A stretch of DNA of 64,000 nucleotides from Xenorhabdus sp. BG5. GTDB taxonomy: Bacteria; Pseudomonadota; Gammaproteobacteria; Enterobacterales; Enterobacteriaceae. The stretch spans positions 38,634 through 102,633 of the forward strand of contig NZ_JADEUG010000012.1 in NCBI RefSeq assembly GCF_015163665.1, written 5' to 3'. The position numbers and the translations under genes are program-made. Positions 20,631-32,044 of the stretch are shown here, in pieces; position 1 is the first letter of the stretch, and every line of letters begins with the position of its first letter. The notes below the pieces were generated by a model, which was given only the letters and a program-made list of their open reading frames with translations, made no database searches and was not told the origin of the DNA.

Positions 20631-22373
20631 GTGTCACGATATCCCCTCATATGTGCGCTTTTTGTCTCTATCATCACTCCATCGGCTTATAGTGCAAATT
20701 TACGATTGAAGCTGGAAGGTCTTTCTGGCGAATTAGAAAAAAATGCCAGAGTGCAACTTTCCAATATCAGTACCGATGAAGTTTCTCCTGATGGCCGTTT
20801 TCGTGCTCGTGTGGAGAAAGCAATACGACAAGGGCTTCGTCCATTGGGGTATTATGCTCCCACCGTTGAATTTAACTATCAAGAGAACACGCCTCCTGCC
20901 CGTCCTGTTTTAACTGCAAAGGTTACGCTTGGTGAACCTGTGCGAGTCGCTAAAGTGAATGTTGATTTGGAAGGTGGCGCTAAAACAGATAAAGATTATG
21001 CCGCCCTGATTAAGAAAAATATGCCAAAAGACGGGGCAATACTCAACCACGGTGAATATGAAGATTTTAAAAATTCGTTGACAAATTTGGCGGTTAAAAA
21101 AGGCTATTTTGATGCTGTCATGAAAAAAAGTGAATTAGGGGTAGCAAAGGATCTGCATGAATCTATATGGGATTTTGATTTTGATAGCGGACAACGCTAT
21201 CATTTTGGCCCAGTGACATTCTACGGATCGCAAATTCGTGAAACCTACCTGGATAACCTTATTCCTTTCAAACCCGGTGAATACTATACCTCGGAACAAT
21301 TAGCTGAGTTTAACCGCCGTTTGGTTGATACCGGATGGTTCAATTCTGCGGTTGTTGTGCCCGATTTTAAAATAGGGCGTGAGAGTAAAGATAAGGTATT
21401 GCCATTAACTGCGTCCTTAGTGCCTCGCTCTGCCAACTATGTTGAATTGGGGGGCGGTTATGGAACAGATGTCGGACCTCGTGTTCAGGCTAAATGGAAA
21501 AAACCATGGCTTAATTCCCGTGGACACAGTTTGAGTAGTAGCCTTAATCTTTCTGCACGCGATCAAGTCATTGACGCATCCTACAAAATGCCGCTTAAGG
21601 TCAACCCACTGGAAGAATATTACCAACTACAAACGGGTTATAGACGTAAAGATATTAACGATACTATTTCGGATACGGCAACCTTGAACCTTTCTCGTAA
21701 TTGGGATCGTTTTACGGGTTGGCAATACGGCGTGAATCTGCGCTGGAGCCTTAGCCACTTTACCCAGGCTAAAGTCAGTAATACCACTATGTTGCTTTAT
21801 CCGGGATTCAGTCTCAGCCGTATTCGCCAGCGTGGTGGCACGATGCCTTATTGGGGAGATAGCCAGCGTTACTCGATCGATATTTCTGATACAGCCTGGC
21901 AGTCCAATGTCGATTTTTTGGTGTTACAGGCACATCACGTCTGGGTAAGAACGTATCGGGAGAATCACCGTTTTGTGGTACGAGCAGATTTGGGCTGGAT
22001 AGAAACCAGTGAATTCGACAAAGTACCACCGGATCTGCGCTTCTTTGCCGGGGGGGATCGCAGTATTCGAGGCTATAAGTACCAGAAAATCTCACCAAAA
22101 GACAGTGGAGGTAAATTAATCGGGGCATCAAAGTTGGCGGTCGGTTCGTTGGAGTATCAATACAATATTTATGGCAATTGGTGGAGTGCATTGTTTGTTG
22201 ATTCCGGTGAAGCGGTGAATGACATCAGAAAAAGTAATTTTAAAACCGGTGCGGGAATTGGCGTGCGTTGGGCTTCACCGGTTGGGCCGATAAAATTTGA
22301 TTTGGCAACACCAATCGGAGATCCAGATAGTCATAATATTGAATTTTATATTGGTTTAGGGGCTGAACTATGA
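20631..22373 (+). CDS. tamA: Translocation and assembly module outer membrane protein TamA
   Basis: TamA is the Omp85-family outer membrane component of the TAM complex, which with TamB aids insertion of some outer membrane proteins and lipid transport. The start is GTG at 20631 with AGGAG five bases upstream. A signal peptide (cleavage after AYSA near residue 21) precedes three POTRA domains (about residues 24-265) and a C-terminal beta-barrel. The barrel contains the Omp85 motif [12 protein letters not shown] and ends [11 protein letters not shown]. At 580 residues it equals the family length (577). Its stop overlaps the tamB start (ATGA), so translation is coupled. Confidence 0.96.
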   Translation: MSRYPLICALFVSIITPSAYSANLRLKLEGLSGELEKNARVQLSNISTDEVSPDGRFRARVEKAIRQGLRPLGYYAPTVEFNYQENTPPARPVLTAKVTLGEPVRVAKVNVDLEGGAKTDKDYAALIKKNMPKDGAILNHGEYEDFKNSLTNLAVKKGYFDAVMKKSELGVAKDLHESIWDFDFDSGQRYHFGPVTFYGSQIRETYLDNLIPFKPGEYYTSEQLAEFNRRLVDTGWFNSAVVVPDFKIGRESKDKVLPLTASLVPRSANYVELGGGYGTDVGPRVQAKWKKPWLNSRGHSLSSSLNLSARDQVIDASYKMPLKVNPLEEYYQLQTGYRRKDINDTISDTATLNLSRNWDRFTGWQYGVNLRWSLSHFTQAKVSNTTMLLYPGFSLSRIRQRGGTMPYWGDSQRYSIDISDTAWQSNVDFLVLQAHHVWVRTYRENHRFVVRADLGWIETSEFDKVPPDLRFFAGGDRSIRGYKYQKISPKDSGGKLIGASKLAVGSLEYQYNIYGNWWSALFVDSGEAVNDIRKSNFKTGAGIGVRWASPVGPIKFDLATPIGDPDSHNIEFYIGLGAEL

Positions 22374-25300
22374 AGTGGGCAAAAAGGGTGAGTATTGCTT
22401 TCCTGCTGATTGTCGGCCTGTTATTGGTGGCAGTTGCCGGGCTGGTTGGCACGCAAACGGGCTTGCATTTTGTGATCAACAGTGCGGCACGTTGGGTTCC
22501 CGGATTGGATATTGCGAGTGTCAGCGGCGGTTGGCGCGATTTAACGTTAAAAGGCGTCAAATATCAGATGCCAGGCGTTAACGTTAATGCGGATAATTTG
22601 CACCTCTCTATCCGGCTCTCCTGCCTGAAACACAGCCAGGTATGTGTCAATGCCTTGACCACTGAAGGTGTTACTGTTTCGGTGAATACCGCTGAATTGC
22701 CGCCATCGGCACCTACGACTGAATCGGAACCATTAACTGAATTGCAAACACCGTATCCTATTTCACTGGATTTGCTTTCCTTGAAAAATATTCATGTGCA
22801 GGTGGATGATATTGCCATTGCATTGGATGAGTTTAAAACGGCAGCTCAGTGGCAAGAAAAACGGCTGATATTAAAACCGACGGAAATTAATAACCTGTTA
22901 GTGGCATTGCCAAAAAGTGCACCTGAAAAAATCGGTACAGCACAAAAAGTTAGGCAGCAGGCTGAACCGGAAAAATCTCTGGGTGAAACGTTGAAAGCGC
23001 TGTTTGCCCAACCGCTGTTAGCGGAGTTACCCAATATTCCCATTCCGCTTGATATCACGCTGGAAGGTATCCACGGTAGCCAGCTTCATTTAACCGGTGA
23101 TACCGATATCAAGATTAACGATTTGCGACTAAAGGCCAGTAATCAGGGGCAGGCAGTCGAAATAAAAACGTTAAGTGTGCAGGCACCGGAAGGTTCGCTG
23201 GCGATACGGGGAACGGCAAAACTAGCTGAACAATGGCCAATAAATCTGGTGGTTAAGGGTAAGGTCGATAATTTAAAACATATCAATCTGGATGATTTAA
23301 CCGGACAACAGGTTGATTTAACGTTAAAAGGTGCACTATTACAGCAGCTTGATCTCGCATTGAATCTTTCCGGCCCTGTTGCCGCCAGTTTGGATGCCCA
23401 GACTGCATTGGCAAAAGCCGGCTTACCTGTGCGTCTGACATTGAAAAGCCAGCACCTGCAATGGCCGCTGCAAGGCAAGCCAGAATATCAGCTTGATGGC
23501 GTCAAGTTGCGCTTGAATGGTCAAGCAAGTCACTACGATCTTTCTCTCCGTTCGGATATTAAGGGCAATGATCTTCCGCCAGCATCGTTAATGTTGGATG
23601 CAAAAGGTAATGAAGAATTACTGAGGTTAACGCGCCTGCGTTTGGCGGCCTTGCAGGGTAAAGCCGATATTGCAGGCGTGGTTGATTGGAGTAAAGCTAT
23701 TAGCTGGAATGCTAAATTAATGTTGGATGGTATCAATACGGCCAAACAGTGGCCGGAATGGCCCGCCCGACTAGGCGGTAACATAGCCGTGCGTGGTAGC
23801 GTGTATGGAGGAAGCTGGCAGCTCCAGATCCCTGAAATTACCCTTGATGGTCATGTGAAACAGAATGTCATCAGAGCGCGTGGCAAGGCATCGGGTAACG
23901 CAGCAGGCCAGTGGGATATTCCGCAACTCGATCTTGCCGTTGGGCGTAATACGCTGAATATACAGGGGCAACTTACGGATCAGGCGTGGAAACTGGATGG
24001 TGAAATTAATGCGCCGCAATTAACGGGCTTATTGCCGGGTTTGGCTGGCTTTATTACCGGTGAAGTCAAACTGCGCGGAAATATGCAGGCCCCACAAATC
24101 ATGGCGGATTTGAATGCACGCGGGTTGCGCTGGCAGAATGAGCTAAGCGTGGATAGCGCCACGATCAAAGGTGATGTACGTTCGGCTGAGCAGATCCAGG
24201 GTCAGTTATCGGTTGTTGTGCGGCAATTGCAGCAGGCGGATTTAACCATCAGGAACCTGACACTCAACGCGAAAGGTACAGAAAAGAAACATGATTTACA
24301 ACTGAAAATTGAAGGCACGCCGGTATCAGGCCAATTGGCACTTCATGGCAGCTTTGATCGTCAAAAGGAGCATTGGCAAGGCAGTATTAACGATACTGAC
24401 TTTAATACACCTGTTGGTGAGTGGCGTTTAAGCAAAGCGATAGCCATTGATTATTTCAACTTGAAGCAAAAGGCCATTGTGGGACCTCATTGCTGGCTTA
24501 ATCCCAATGCTCAGCTTTGTATCTCAAAACCCATTGAGGCGGGGAGCAGCGGTCATGCACAAGTGGTACTTGAACGCTTTGATCTGGCTATGATCCGGCC
24601 ATTCCTTGATAAAAGCACCCAACTTAAGGGCGTATTCAATGGTCATGCTGAGATCAGATGGACAGCAGGACAGGGATTGCCCCAGGCAAAAGTGGCTCTG
24701 CAAGGGAATGGGGTACAAGTTCGTCAGGTTGTGGAAGGTAATACTTTACCGGTTAATTTTGACACACTCACCTTGAATGCAGGGCTGGCAGATGGCAAGG
24801 CTAATTTGGCATGGTTATTCAAATTGGTTGGCAACGGGCAGTTAAAAGGCGATGTGCAGGTCGCTGATTTAGAAGGCAGCCGAAAATTAGCGGGCAATGT
24901 CGATATTCAGGCACTTTCTTTAGGCTTGGTTAAACCCATTTTGGGTAAAGGCGAAAAAGCGGAGGGAGAATTAAGTGCGAATTTACGTATTGGTGGTAAT
25001 GTCAGAGATCCGTTGCTATTTGGTCAACTTAACGCTGATGCCCTGCAAATGAGTAGTCATTGGCTGCCATTCGATATCACCCAAGGCCAGTTAGCCGTTC
25101 ATTTTGCCGGTGCCAGCTCTGATATGCATGGTATGATTAGAACGCCCAAGGGACAACTAAACCTGAATGGTTATGCTGACTGGCGCAACCTGAATGCCTG
25201 GTACGCCAGAGTGACAGCCAATGGTGACCAGTTACGTGTCACGGTTCCGCCGATGGTGAAGGTGGATGTCAGTCCAAATTTGGTGCTGGAAGCAAAACCA

Positions 25301-26155
25301 AACCTGCTGAAACTTGACGGTAATGTAGATATCCCGTGGGCACGTATTACCGTTCAGGAGTTACCGGAGTCAGCGGTAGGTGTTTCTGCGGATGAAGTGA
25401 TGCTGGATAATAACCTCCAGCCAATCGAGAAGAAAAAATCACCTATTTTGATTCAAAGTAACTTAAATGTTCATATTGGTAATGATGTGCACCTGAGTGC
25501 ATTTGGTTTGAAGGCGCAGCTTAAAGGGAACTTGAAAGTCCTTCAGGATAAGCAAGGGTTGGGGCTGAATGGTCAGATTGATATCCCGGAAGGGAATTTC
25601 CATGCTTATGGGCAAGATTTGCAAGTGCGTAAGGGAACTATTATGTTCTCTGGCCCGCCAGATCAGCCATTGTTGAACATTGAAGCTATCCGTAATCCAG
25701 AATCGACAGCGAACAAAGTCATCGCGGGTGTGCGTGTTACCGGATTGGCAGATAAACCGAAAGTAGAAGTTTTCTCTGATCCGGTAAAATCCCAACAGGA
25801 AGCCTTGTCTTATTTGTTACGTGGCGAAGGATTGGAAAAAGGAGATTCTGACAACTCGCAGATGGCGGCTATGCTGATTGGATTGGGGATTGCTCAGAGT
25901 AGTCAATTAGTCGGTAAGATTGGGGAAACTTTTGGTGTCTCTGATTTGGCTTTGGATACCCAAGGGGTCGGTGATAAATCTCAAGTGGTTGTCAGTGGCA
26001 GAATTACCAACGACTTACAGGTGAAGTATGGTGTGGGTATTTTTGACTCTTTGGCGACGTTGACGTTGCGTTATCGTGTGATGCCAAGATTGTATCTGGA
26101 AGCGGTATCTGGTATTGATCAGGCTTTAGATCTGCTCTATGAGTTTGAGTTTTAA
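22370..26155 (+). CDS. tamB: Translocation and assembly module inner membrane protein TamB
   Basis: TamB is a very large AsmA-like bridge protein that spans the periplasm from an inner membrane anchor to TamA. The N-terminal signal anchor is at about residues 7-28 ([20 protein letters not shown]). A long repetitive beta-rich body forms the hydrophobic groove. The C-terminal TamB domain (former DUF490) is seen from about residue 930, with [20 protein letters not shown] and [11 protein letters not shown], and the end is barrel-like (DLLYEFEF). It is 1261 residues, typical for the family (1259 in E. coli). It overlaps tamA by four bases and is followed two bases later by ytfP. Confidence 0.95.
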   Translation: MKWAKRVSIAFLLIVGLLLVAVAGLVGTQTGLHFVINSAARWVPGLDIASVSGGWRDLTLKGVKYQMPGVNVNADNLHLSIRLSCLKHSQVCVNALTTEGVTVSVNTAELPPSAPTTESEPLTELQTPYPISLDLLSLKNIHVQVDDIAIALDEFKTAAQWQEKRLILKPTEINNLLVALPKSAPEKIGTAQKVRQQAEPEKSLGETLKALFAQPLLAELPNIPIPLDITLEGIHGSQLHLTGDTDIKINDLRLKASNQGQAVEIKTLSVQAPEGSLAIRGTAKLAEQWPINLVVKGKVDNLKHINLDDLTGQQVDLTLKGALLQQLDLALNLSGPVAASLDAQTALAKAGLPVRLTLKSQHLQWPLQGKPEYQLDGVKLRLNGQASHYDLSLRSDIKGNDLPPASLMLDAKGNEELLRLTRLRLAALQGKADIAGVVDWSKAISWNAKLMLDGINTAKQWPEWPARLGGNIAVRGSVYGGSWQLQIPEITLDGHVKQNVIRARGKASGNAAGQWDIPQLDLAVGRNTLNIQGQLTDQAWKLDGEINAPQLTGLLPGLAGFITGEVKLRGNMQAPQIMADLNARGLRWQNELSVDSATIKGDVRSAEQIQGQLSVVVRQLQQADLTIRNLTLNAKGTEKKHDLQLKIEGTPVSGQLALHGSFDRQKEHWQGSINDTDFNTPVGEWRLSKAIAIDYFNLKQKAIVGPHCWLNPNAQLCISKPIEAGSSGHAQVVLERFDLAMIRPFLDKSTQLKGVFNGHAEIRWTAGQGLPQAKVALQGNGVQVRQVVEGNTLPVNFDTLTLNAGLADGKANLAWLFKLVGNGQLKGDVQVADLEGSRKLAGNVDIQALSLGLVKPILGKGEKAEGELSANLRIGGNVRDPLLFGQLNADALQMSSHWLPFDITQGQLAVHFAGASSDMHGMIRTPKGQLNLNGYADWRNLNAWYARVTANGDQLRVTVPPMVKVDVSPNLVLEAKPNLLKLDGNVDIPWARITVQELPESAVGVSADEVMLDNNLQPIEKKKSPILIQSNLNVHIGNDVHLSAFGLKAQLKGNLKVLQDKQGLGLNGQIDIPEGNFHAYGQDLQVRKGTIMFSGPPDQPLLNIEAIRNPESTANKVIAGVRVTGLADKPKVEVFSDPVKSQQEALSYLLRGEGLEKGDSDNSQMAAMLIGLGIAQSSQLVGKIGETFGVSDLALDTQGVGDKSQVVVSGRITNDLQVKYGVGIFDSLATLTLRYRVMPRLYLEAVSGIDQALDLLYEFEF

Positions 26156-26157
26156 AG

Positions 26158-26505
26158 ATGCGAGTTATTGTTTATGGTAGCCTGAGGCGAAAACAAGGCA
26201 ATCATCACTGGATGACGGATGCCCAATTGTTGGGAGAACACAGATTAGCAGGTTATGAAATTTATGATCTGGGGCACTATCCGGCGGTTATCCGTGGTGA
26301 AGGAACAATCGAATGTGAAGTTTATCGTATTACACCATCCATCCTGACAGAGTTGGATGAGTTGAAAAAAAACGCTCAGGAGTACGACAGGGAACTGATT
26401 GAAACACCGTATGGTAAAGCATGGATCTACCTCTATAAATTGCCTGTTGAGGGATTGCATCGGATAACCTGTGGTGACTGGCTGAAACGCCACGAAGAAA
26501 AGTAA
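26158..26505 (+). CDS. ytfP: Gamma-glutamylcyclotransferase family protein YtfP
   Basis: YtfP is a small AIG2/GGCT-like fold protein; its substrate is not established. The N-terminal signature MRVIVYGSLRRKQGNHHWM contains the YGSL motif of the fold's substrate-binding loop. The following EVYRI, LTELDELKKNAQEYDRELIE and GKAWIYLY segments match the family, including the conserved glutamate. It has 115 residues, near the E. coli length (113). It begins two bases after tamB and ends the tamA-tamB-ytfP operon at a shared terminator. Confidence 0.92.
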   Translation: MRVIVYGSLRRKQGNHHWMTDAQLLGEHRLAGYEIYDLGHYPAVIRGEGTIECEVYRITPSILTELDELKKNAQEYDRELIETPYGKAWIYLYKLPVEGLHRITCGDWLKRHEEK

Positions 26506-26527
26506 AATGGGACATTAGAGACCAACA

Positions 26528-26562
26528 AAAACCTCTGTCCTTGATCGGGACAGAGGTTTTTT
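26528..26562. terminator. Bidirectional terminator between ytfP and ppa
   Basis: A 13-bp perfect stem, AAAACCTCTGTCC (26528-26540) with its complement (26548-26560), has a seven-base loop. The stem ends in A/T runs on both sides, so it can serve the convergent ytfP and ppa transcripts. Confidence 0.92.
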
Positions 26563-26581
26563 GGGTAGCTACCTGTCAGGA

Positions 26582-27112
26582 TTATTTTTTAGCAGCGCGT
26601 TCGAAAGAAGACAGGATCTCGGCCTTAGCAGCTTCAACATTATCCCAGCCATCAACTTTAACCCATTTGCCTTTTTCCAGATCTTTGTAGTGCTCGAAGA
26701 AGTGAGTAATTTGGGCACGCAGCAGCTCTGGCAGATCGTTCACATCTTTGATGTGATCATATTCTTTGCTCAATTTGGTATGAGGAACAGCGACCAGTTT
26801 TGCATCTTCACCGGATTCGTCAGTCATTTTCAGCACACCAACCGGACGGCAGCGGATAACAGAACCTGGCTGTAATGGGTAGGGTGTTGGCACCAATACG
26901 TCAACCGGATCACCATCGAGAGACAGAGTATTGTTAATGTAGCCGTAGTTACATGGGTAGAACATTGCACTTGACATGAAACGGTCTACAAACAGGGCAC
27001 CAGACTCTTTGTCTACTTCATATTTGATAGGATCTGCATTCGCTGGGATTTCAATGATGACATAAATATCTTCAGGTAGCTCTTTGCCAGCCGGTACATT
27101 ATTCAGGCTCAT
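26582..27112 (-). CDS. ppa: Inorganic pyrophosphatase (family I)
   Basis: Ppa hydrolyses pyrophosphate to phosphate in the cytosol, driving biosynthetic reactions forward. The family I signature DGDPVDVLV lies near residue 66, after [17 protein letters not shown], and [12 protein letters not shown] contributes to the metal-binding and structural core. I use the ATG at 27112 ([18 protein letters not shown]), which gives the 176-residue enterobacterial enzyme. An in-frame start 18 codons upstream (27166) would add a tail without homology. It converges on ytfP. Confidence 0.97.
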   Translation of the reverse strand: MSLNNVPAGKELPEDIYVIIEIPANADPIKYEVDKESGALFVDRFMSSAMFYPCNYGYINNTLSLDGDPVDVLVPTPYPLQPGSVIRCRPVGVLKMTDESGEDAKLVAVPHTKLSKEYDHIKDVNDLPELLRAQITHFFEHYKDLEKGKWVKVDGWDNVEAAKAEILSSFERAAKK

Positions 27113-27282
27113 AAAACGATTTCCTTCAATTTTAAACCAAAATGGAGTGCGAGGTATTATAGCCAAAACAGGCCAAAATTCCTCGGATTTTTCGGCTGTT
27201 GGCGTGGCTTAAGAGCATAATAAAAAAGCACAGACCCAACCCTAATTGAGTCTGCGCTTATTTTAGATTAGCCGTGGTTTAA

Positions 27283-30200
27283 TTAAGGGATTTCGCCATA
27301 ACCATCAACACGTATTACACAAATAGGTATCGACGGCTGTTTGGGTGCATACTCATTTGCCTTTTTACCTTGCCTTGTCAGGTAGTCATATCCATACATC
27401 ACTCTTGTATAGTGTGTGGATTTATCTCCTGGAATAAATGTTCGTAATATTGTCGTTCCCGTCGTGTTTTGACTAAGACGTTGAAGTCCAAAATTAGGGA
27501 AATGATCTTCGTCATATTCATAACTTAGTGAAGTCGGCGTCGTCGTTTGCGGGGTTGCTCCTATATCAAACACATTCGGATCATGCGCTATCTGGCCATT
27601 GAGACGGTTTTGGTCCCACTTCACCTGCGGACAGACTTCTCCTAGATTCAAATCAACAGTTGGTTTGTTATCGGCGAAAAGTATGTATTTTCGTGGGTTG
27701 AAAGTATAGTAATAACCGTACTTGATACCCTGATCAGTCTTTTTGATGAGCGTCACTGTTACCGGCCAGCTCTCATTGGAGAAATGTTTTTCGGAGAATG
27801 TGATATTTCCGTCACCGTTTGGATTTGTATCTACGCTCACCAAATTGGGATTAGAAGATTTGAAGGTGACTGGATTGATAATGTCACCAGCGCCGTCGGA
27901 AAAATTATAGTCCGTAAACAAATTGTTTTTTCCATCTTGCGTCAGTTGAATGACGAGATCTCCATGGACGTTATACGGCCTTCCCTGCTCCTGAATATAT
28001 TTCTTGTTATTTGAAACTTTCGTACCCATAAAAATCCCCACCGGCACTGGAATAGGATCGAAGTTTACCGGTTCGGATTGTATGCTATCTGCATCATTGC
28101 CACTGGATGGATCTGGGGACAGGGTAAAATAAAGACCATCCATAGCGACTTGGCTTGTCATCGAGAGAGTCACATAACCGTCAGCATCGGTGATTGGATT
28201 TGCAGGGACCTCAATCTTTGTTTTATCTGGAAATACATACTGTTGCTGTTCAGCACTCAATAGCTCCACTGCGAGTTTGCCAAGAGCCTGATTCTTCAGA
28301 GGAAGTTTACTATCTACGTCGATAACTGGTACCTTATAAGTATAGCGTTCCTTTCCGTTAGCGGTTAATGGCCCCGCAGGTGACTGCGATATTACACCGA
28401 ATGCAAACTTCAGGCTTTTTGGTGTGACAAAATCGAATGGTTCAGATAAGCTTTGACGTTGGTCATTAATCAATACCCCAACTTTAACACCTTTCACGCT
28501 TTGGGTACTGGTCACAATCGCCTTAAGATTACCATCCTGATCAGAAGAGTTTTCATAGCCGGGAGCGGGCTTAACAGATAATCCCGGTATATCAGTCGGT
28601 TCGACGCTCCATTGTAAGTTCATATCTATCTTTTTATTGATTGGGTTGCCATTGAGATCGAACACAGCCGCAGTCACAGTGATTGGCTTGTGTTCCATGG
28701 CTTCATAAGGCGCTTTTTGCTCAAACACAAAATTTTTGGCTAAAATGGCATCACCAAGATTGGTGAAATTCAGTGGCTTGTCGCCTTTTATCTCCAATTT
28801 GGGTTGCTCATCCATTGACAGATAAATCTTTGTTTTCGGGTCTAGTGGCTGAGTGCTGCTCAACGTTGCAGTTAACTGGCCAGCATCATTGGTCATGCCT
28901 GCTGAGTCCCAGACTAATGTTGCATGTTTATCTGCTGGCTCGAGGCTCCATTGCACGTTCGGTATTGCCTTGTTTGCAACCGGCGGATTGTTTTTATTGC
29001 CATAGGTGATGGTTGCTGCCAGATCATAAGCCGGTTTGCCATTGGAAATTACAGGGCCTGTGCCACTGGGTTTGATGCTTTGCTCTTTAATGGCAAAAGG
29101 TTCAACAACCACATTCATATAAGATGTTATGGGCTTGTTGCTGCCCGTTATTTCAGAAGTCGCAGACAGGGTATAGCTGTTTATCCCCTTGACAGAATAT
29201 TTCGGCAAGTCCAGTTCAACAGATTTTCCATGAGGTATGACAGCTCCCCCGTTTTTACGGAACTCTTCATTAACCTGCCATGATAGCTTCTTCAGTTTGT
29301 TCTCAGCGGTAATATTCGGCGTGATTTGGACATGTTGGGCACTATATCCGCTTAAGGTATTTGGCAAGGCAAGGCTGAACACCGGTTTTTTCTTGTAGTC
29401 CAATACGATGTTGTTGTTTCTTGTCACCAGATCATAACGACTCCCCATCAGTGTGCGCATAGCTGCAACATGACTTGGTGAAATCTGATCAGCAAAAGGT
29501 ATACCAAAATGATAATTCAAATTGGCCAGGAAGAGTCCCTCACTGTGTCCACTGCTGCCGAACTTATAATCCACGCCCATTGTCATCAGTGGAATCGGGG
29601 TATAATTCAGACCAATTCGGGCAAGATTAGGATTTTTTTGCCTGGTTTTCCGATTGAACAGGGCGACGTTATCACCGAAGTATTGCTCATAACTCAACTT
29701 ACCCCCAAGGTTTGGATAGGCGGGTAAGAAAAATTCACCATTAATATCGTAGCCGTTGGCTGGCCGTTCTTCATAGTCCAGTTCTTTGGGGGAATCACGC
29801 CATTTACTCACACGCCAGTAAGTGTTGGCAGATAATTTAACATAATCAGTCCAGATTTCACCCCCAACACCCAGCCGTTGATGTTGTCCCGTAAAATCAT
29901 TGTCAAGGAAAGTATTTAAACCATACATCCAATCAGACGTGAAATAACGTCCACCAAGACCGAGGTTTAGGGTATTGCGGCTATCGTGACGGCGATAACC
30001 TACCTGAGAGAAAAATAGCCAATCCGCTTTATTGTCATAGAGCGGTAACAGCAAATCCAGAGAGCTGCTATCCAGCTTTCCTTTTTTATCGACGGAGAGA
30101 TTAATCCTGCCTGTACCAAATCTGGATAACCACTTTTGTGTTTCTGTGGATATTGCACCATTGATTTTCCCCAGAGCGTAGGATTTTGCTTGCTCGGTTA

Positions 30201-30456
30201 ATTGTGATGGGGAAGAGGATAAAATATTACTCACTTTGTGGATATTTTGTGCGATGACACCGGCTTCCGCATCAAGAATAGCTTGCTTATCCTGCGCCTG
30301 ATTGGCGTACCTTTCATTTTCTGACTCTTGTAAGGACATTCTATTCTCTTGAATCTTTTCACCCGCTGAAAGCGCACCCGTAGGAGTAAAGGGTAAAAAA
30401 AGCGAATACATGATAATAGAAAGCCGAAAAACTTTATGATTTATATACGAGTCCAT
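27283..30456 (-). CDS. Invasin/intimin-family inverse autotransporter adhesin
   Basis: This is a 1057-residue type Ve secreted outer membrane adhesin. A signal peptide ends near LSA (about residue 31). A helical linker with DAEAGVIAQNIHKVSNIL and WLSRFGTGRINLSV leads to the inverse-autotransporter beta-barrel (about residues 105-340), marked by DWLFFSQVGYRRHDSRNTLN, GLGGRYF, NTFLDND and LGVGGEIW. The exposed part has several immunoglobulin-like Big_1/BID-type domains and a C-terminal domain with just two cysteines (about residues 983 and 1048), as in the disulphide-bonded C-type lectin-like end of invasin. No LysM domain is seen. The start at 30456 has GAGG 9 bases upstream; an ATG five codons earlier overlaps that site. 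It lies between ppa and fbp as an accessory gene. Confidence 0.9.
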   Translation of the reverse strand: MDSYINHKVFRLSIIMYSLFLPFTPTGALSAGEKIQENRMSLQESENERYANQAQDKQAILDAEAGVIAQNIHKVSNILSSSPSQLTEQAKSYALGKINGAISTETQKWLSRFGTGRINLSVDKKGKLDSSSLDLLLPLYDNKADWLFFSQVGYRRHDSRNTLNLGLGGRYFTSDWMYGLNTFLDNDFTGQHQRLGVGGEIWTDYVKLSANTYWRVSKWRDSPKELDYEERPANGYDINGEFFLPAYPNLGGKLSYEQYFGDNVALFNRKTRQKNPNLARIGLNYTPIPLMTMGVDYKFGSSGHSEGLFLANLNYHFGIPFADQISPSHVAAMRTLMGSRYDLVTRNNNIVLDYKKKPVFSLALPNTLSGYSAQHVQITPNITAENKLKKLSWQVNEEFRKNGGAVIPHGKSVELDLPKYSVKGINSYTLSATSEITGSNKPITSYMNVVVEPFAIKEQSIKPSGTGPVISNGKPAYDLAATITYGNKNNPPVANKAIPNVQWSLEPADKHATLVWDSAGMTNDAGQLTATLSSTQPLDPKTKIYLSMDEQPKLEIKGDKPLNFTNLGDAILAKNFVFEQKAPYEAMEHKPITVTAAVFDLNGNPINKKIDMNLQWSVEPTDIPGLSVKPAPGYENSSDQDGNLKAIVTSTQSVKGVKVGVLINDQRQSLSEPFDFVTPKSLKFAFGVISQSPAGPLTANGKERYTYKVPVIDVDSKLPLKNQALGKLAVELLSAEQQQYVFPDKTKIEVPANPITDADGYVTLSMTSQVAMDGLYFTLSPDPSSGNDADSIQSEPVNFDPIPVPVGIFMGTKVSNNKKYIQEQGRPYNVHGDLVIQLTQDGKNNLFTDYNFSDGAGDIINPVTFKSSNPNLVSVDTNPNGDGNITFSEKHFSNESWPVTVTLIKKTDQGIKYGYYYTFNPRKYILFADNKPTVDLNLGEVCPQVKWDQNRLNGQIAHDPNVFDIGATPQTTTPTSLSYEYDEDHFPNFGLQRLSQNTTGTTILRTFIPGDKSTHYTRVMYGYDYLTRQGKKANEYAPKQPSIPICVIRVDGYGEIP

Positions 30457-30855
30457 ATATGAATTCCTCATAAAATATGGGCTGTCGCCAGCGCTTTAGC
30501 ATTACACCTTTGATGTTCCAAATTTCTGTTTTATTGGGTATAGCTATCTCATTAATATAAAAAAGATAATATTTCCCATACCTACATACATTAGGAAATC
30601 TTTTGTTGTTATGCGTAATGAAAAATGATTATCAGCAGATAACCAAAAGTTATCGCTTTATTTCCGCTGAAATTGGGTTTTATTTTTTATGCAAAAGAGG
30701 GGTTTTTTTAGGAATGACTATGGGATATCAGGAGAAATATATGATTAATTGGTTGCAAGGTGAGAGTTATTGAAATAGAAAAAACTGAGGTTTGAAAAAC
30801 AAATGGAATAAGAGGTGGAAACCCACCTCGTTAAATTATGGCTTAATCATACTGT
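30457..30855. other. Intergenic region, adhesin to fbp
   Basis: No gene is seen in these 399 bases. It should hold the promoter of the adhesin gene on the minus strand; the sequence is AT-rich, with ATATTATC and TATATTAATG stretches at about 30555-30575, but no -35/-10 pair is decisive. At 30811-30828 GAGGTGG pairs with CCACCTC around an AAAC loop; on the minus strand this sits 28 bases after fbp and is followed by a loose T-rich tract, so it may be a weak fbp terminator. Confidence 0.55.
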
Positions 30856-31860
30856 TTATTGTTCAGGAAATTCGGCCATAAAACTTTCGGCTTTTTCTAC
30901 CATAGACTTGGTGCCAACAAAAAAAGGTACGCGTTGGTGCAGCCTATTTGGCACGATATCCAGAATACGGTTTGCGCCATCGCTGGCTTTGCCACCGGCT
31001 TGTTCAGCCAAGAATGCAATTGGGTTGCATTCATAAAGTAAGCGGAGTTTACCCGTTGGGTGGCTTGCCGTACTTGGGTAAATATAAATCCCACCTTTTA
31101 ACAGATTGCGGTGGAAATCAGCAACCAAAGAACCGATATAACGGGTTGTATAAGGGCGTTGGGTTGCTTCGTCTTGTTCCTGGCAATATTTGATGTATTT
31201 TTTCACACCCATTGGAAACTTGATGTAGTTGCCTTCATTGATAGAGTACATATTGCCCTTTTCTGGGAATTGGACTTTCTCATGGGTCAGACAGAATACA
31301 CCAAGGGAAGGATCATAAGTAAAAGTATGGACACCGCAGCCTGTCGTGTAAACCAGCATTGTGGATGAACCATAAACCACATAACCAGCTGCAACCTGAC
31401 GATTGCCGGGTTGCAGGAAATCCTCTTCGGTGACAGGCTGACCGATCGGGGTAATTCGATGGTAAATTGAGAAAATAGTCCCGACGGAAACGTTTACATC
31501 AATATTTGAAGAACCATCCAGTGGGTCCATCAAAACAACATACTTCGCATTTTCAGCGCGGTCGCCATCAAAAATAACGATGTCGTCTTCCTCTTCGGAA
31601 GCAATGCCTGCAACTTCGCCGCGTGCTTTCAGTGCTGCCTTAAGTTTTTCATTGGCATACAAATCCAGTTTCATCTGGACTTCACCCTGAACATTAGATA
31701 CGCCACTTGTGCCTAAAATATCCACCAGACCGGCTTTATTGATATCCCTATGGATAATTTTGGCACCTAACTTGATGGCAGACAGCAGTGCAGTCAGTTC
31801 ACCTGTAGCATGCGGAAAATCTTGCTGCTTTTCGACGATGAATTCGCCCAATGTTTTCAT
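30856..31860 (-). CDS. fbp: Fructose-1,6-bisphosphatase class I
   Basis: Fbp removes the 1-phosphate of fructose 1,6-bisphosphate in gluconeogenesis. Metal-binding and catalytic blocks are present: [30 protein letters not shown] and [21 protein letters not shown]. Like other enterobacterial class I enzymes it is expected to be inhibited by AMP. It is 334 residues (332 in E. coli). The start ATG at 31860 gives [20 protein letters not shown]. It is divergent from mpl, the same arrangement as in E. coli. Confidence 0.97.
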   Translation of the reverse strand: MKTLGEFIVEKQQDFPHATGELTALLSAIKLGAKIIHRDINKAGLVDILGTSGVSNVQGEVQMKLDLYANEKLKAALKARGEVAGIASEEEDDIVIFDGDRAENAKYVVLMDPLDGSSNIDVNVSVGTIFSIYHRITPIGQPVTEEDFLQPGNRQVAAGYVVYGSSTMLVYTTGCGVHTFTYDPSLGVFCLTHEKVQFPEKGNMYSINEGNYIKFPMGVKKYIKYCQEQDEATQRPYTTRYIGSLVADFHRNLLKGGIYIYPSTASHPTGKLRLLYECNPIAFLAEQAGGKASDGANRILDIVPNRLHQRVPFFVGTKSMVEKAESFMAEFPEQ

Positions 31861-32044
31861 GACAAAGGCCTTGAATTTGGTTGTGGTTTTAGGAAGCGTG
31901 CTTCACTAATGTGTCGCACTTATGTGCCGCACTTAGGCGCGGGCAGTTTAGCTAAAGAATCCGATGATTCATAGGCTATTGCATTTTTAATCTCTGATTT
32001 GAGGGGTAGAATAGTGATACAGTTCATGAATCAGGTAGAAATAA

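Noticed and set aside
31909..31935. Short near-repeat of ATGTGTCGCACTT / ATGTGCCGCACTT upstream of fbp
   Set aside because: Two short copies with a mismatch in a plain divergent promoter region; too little to support a regulatory claim.
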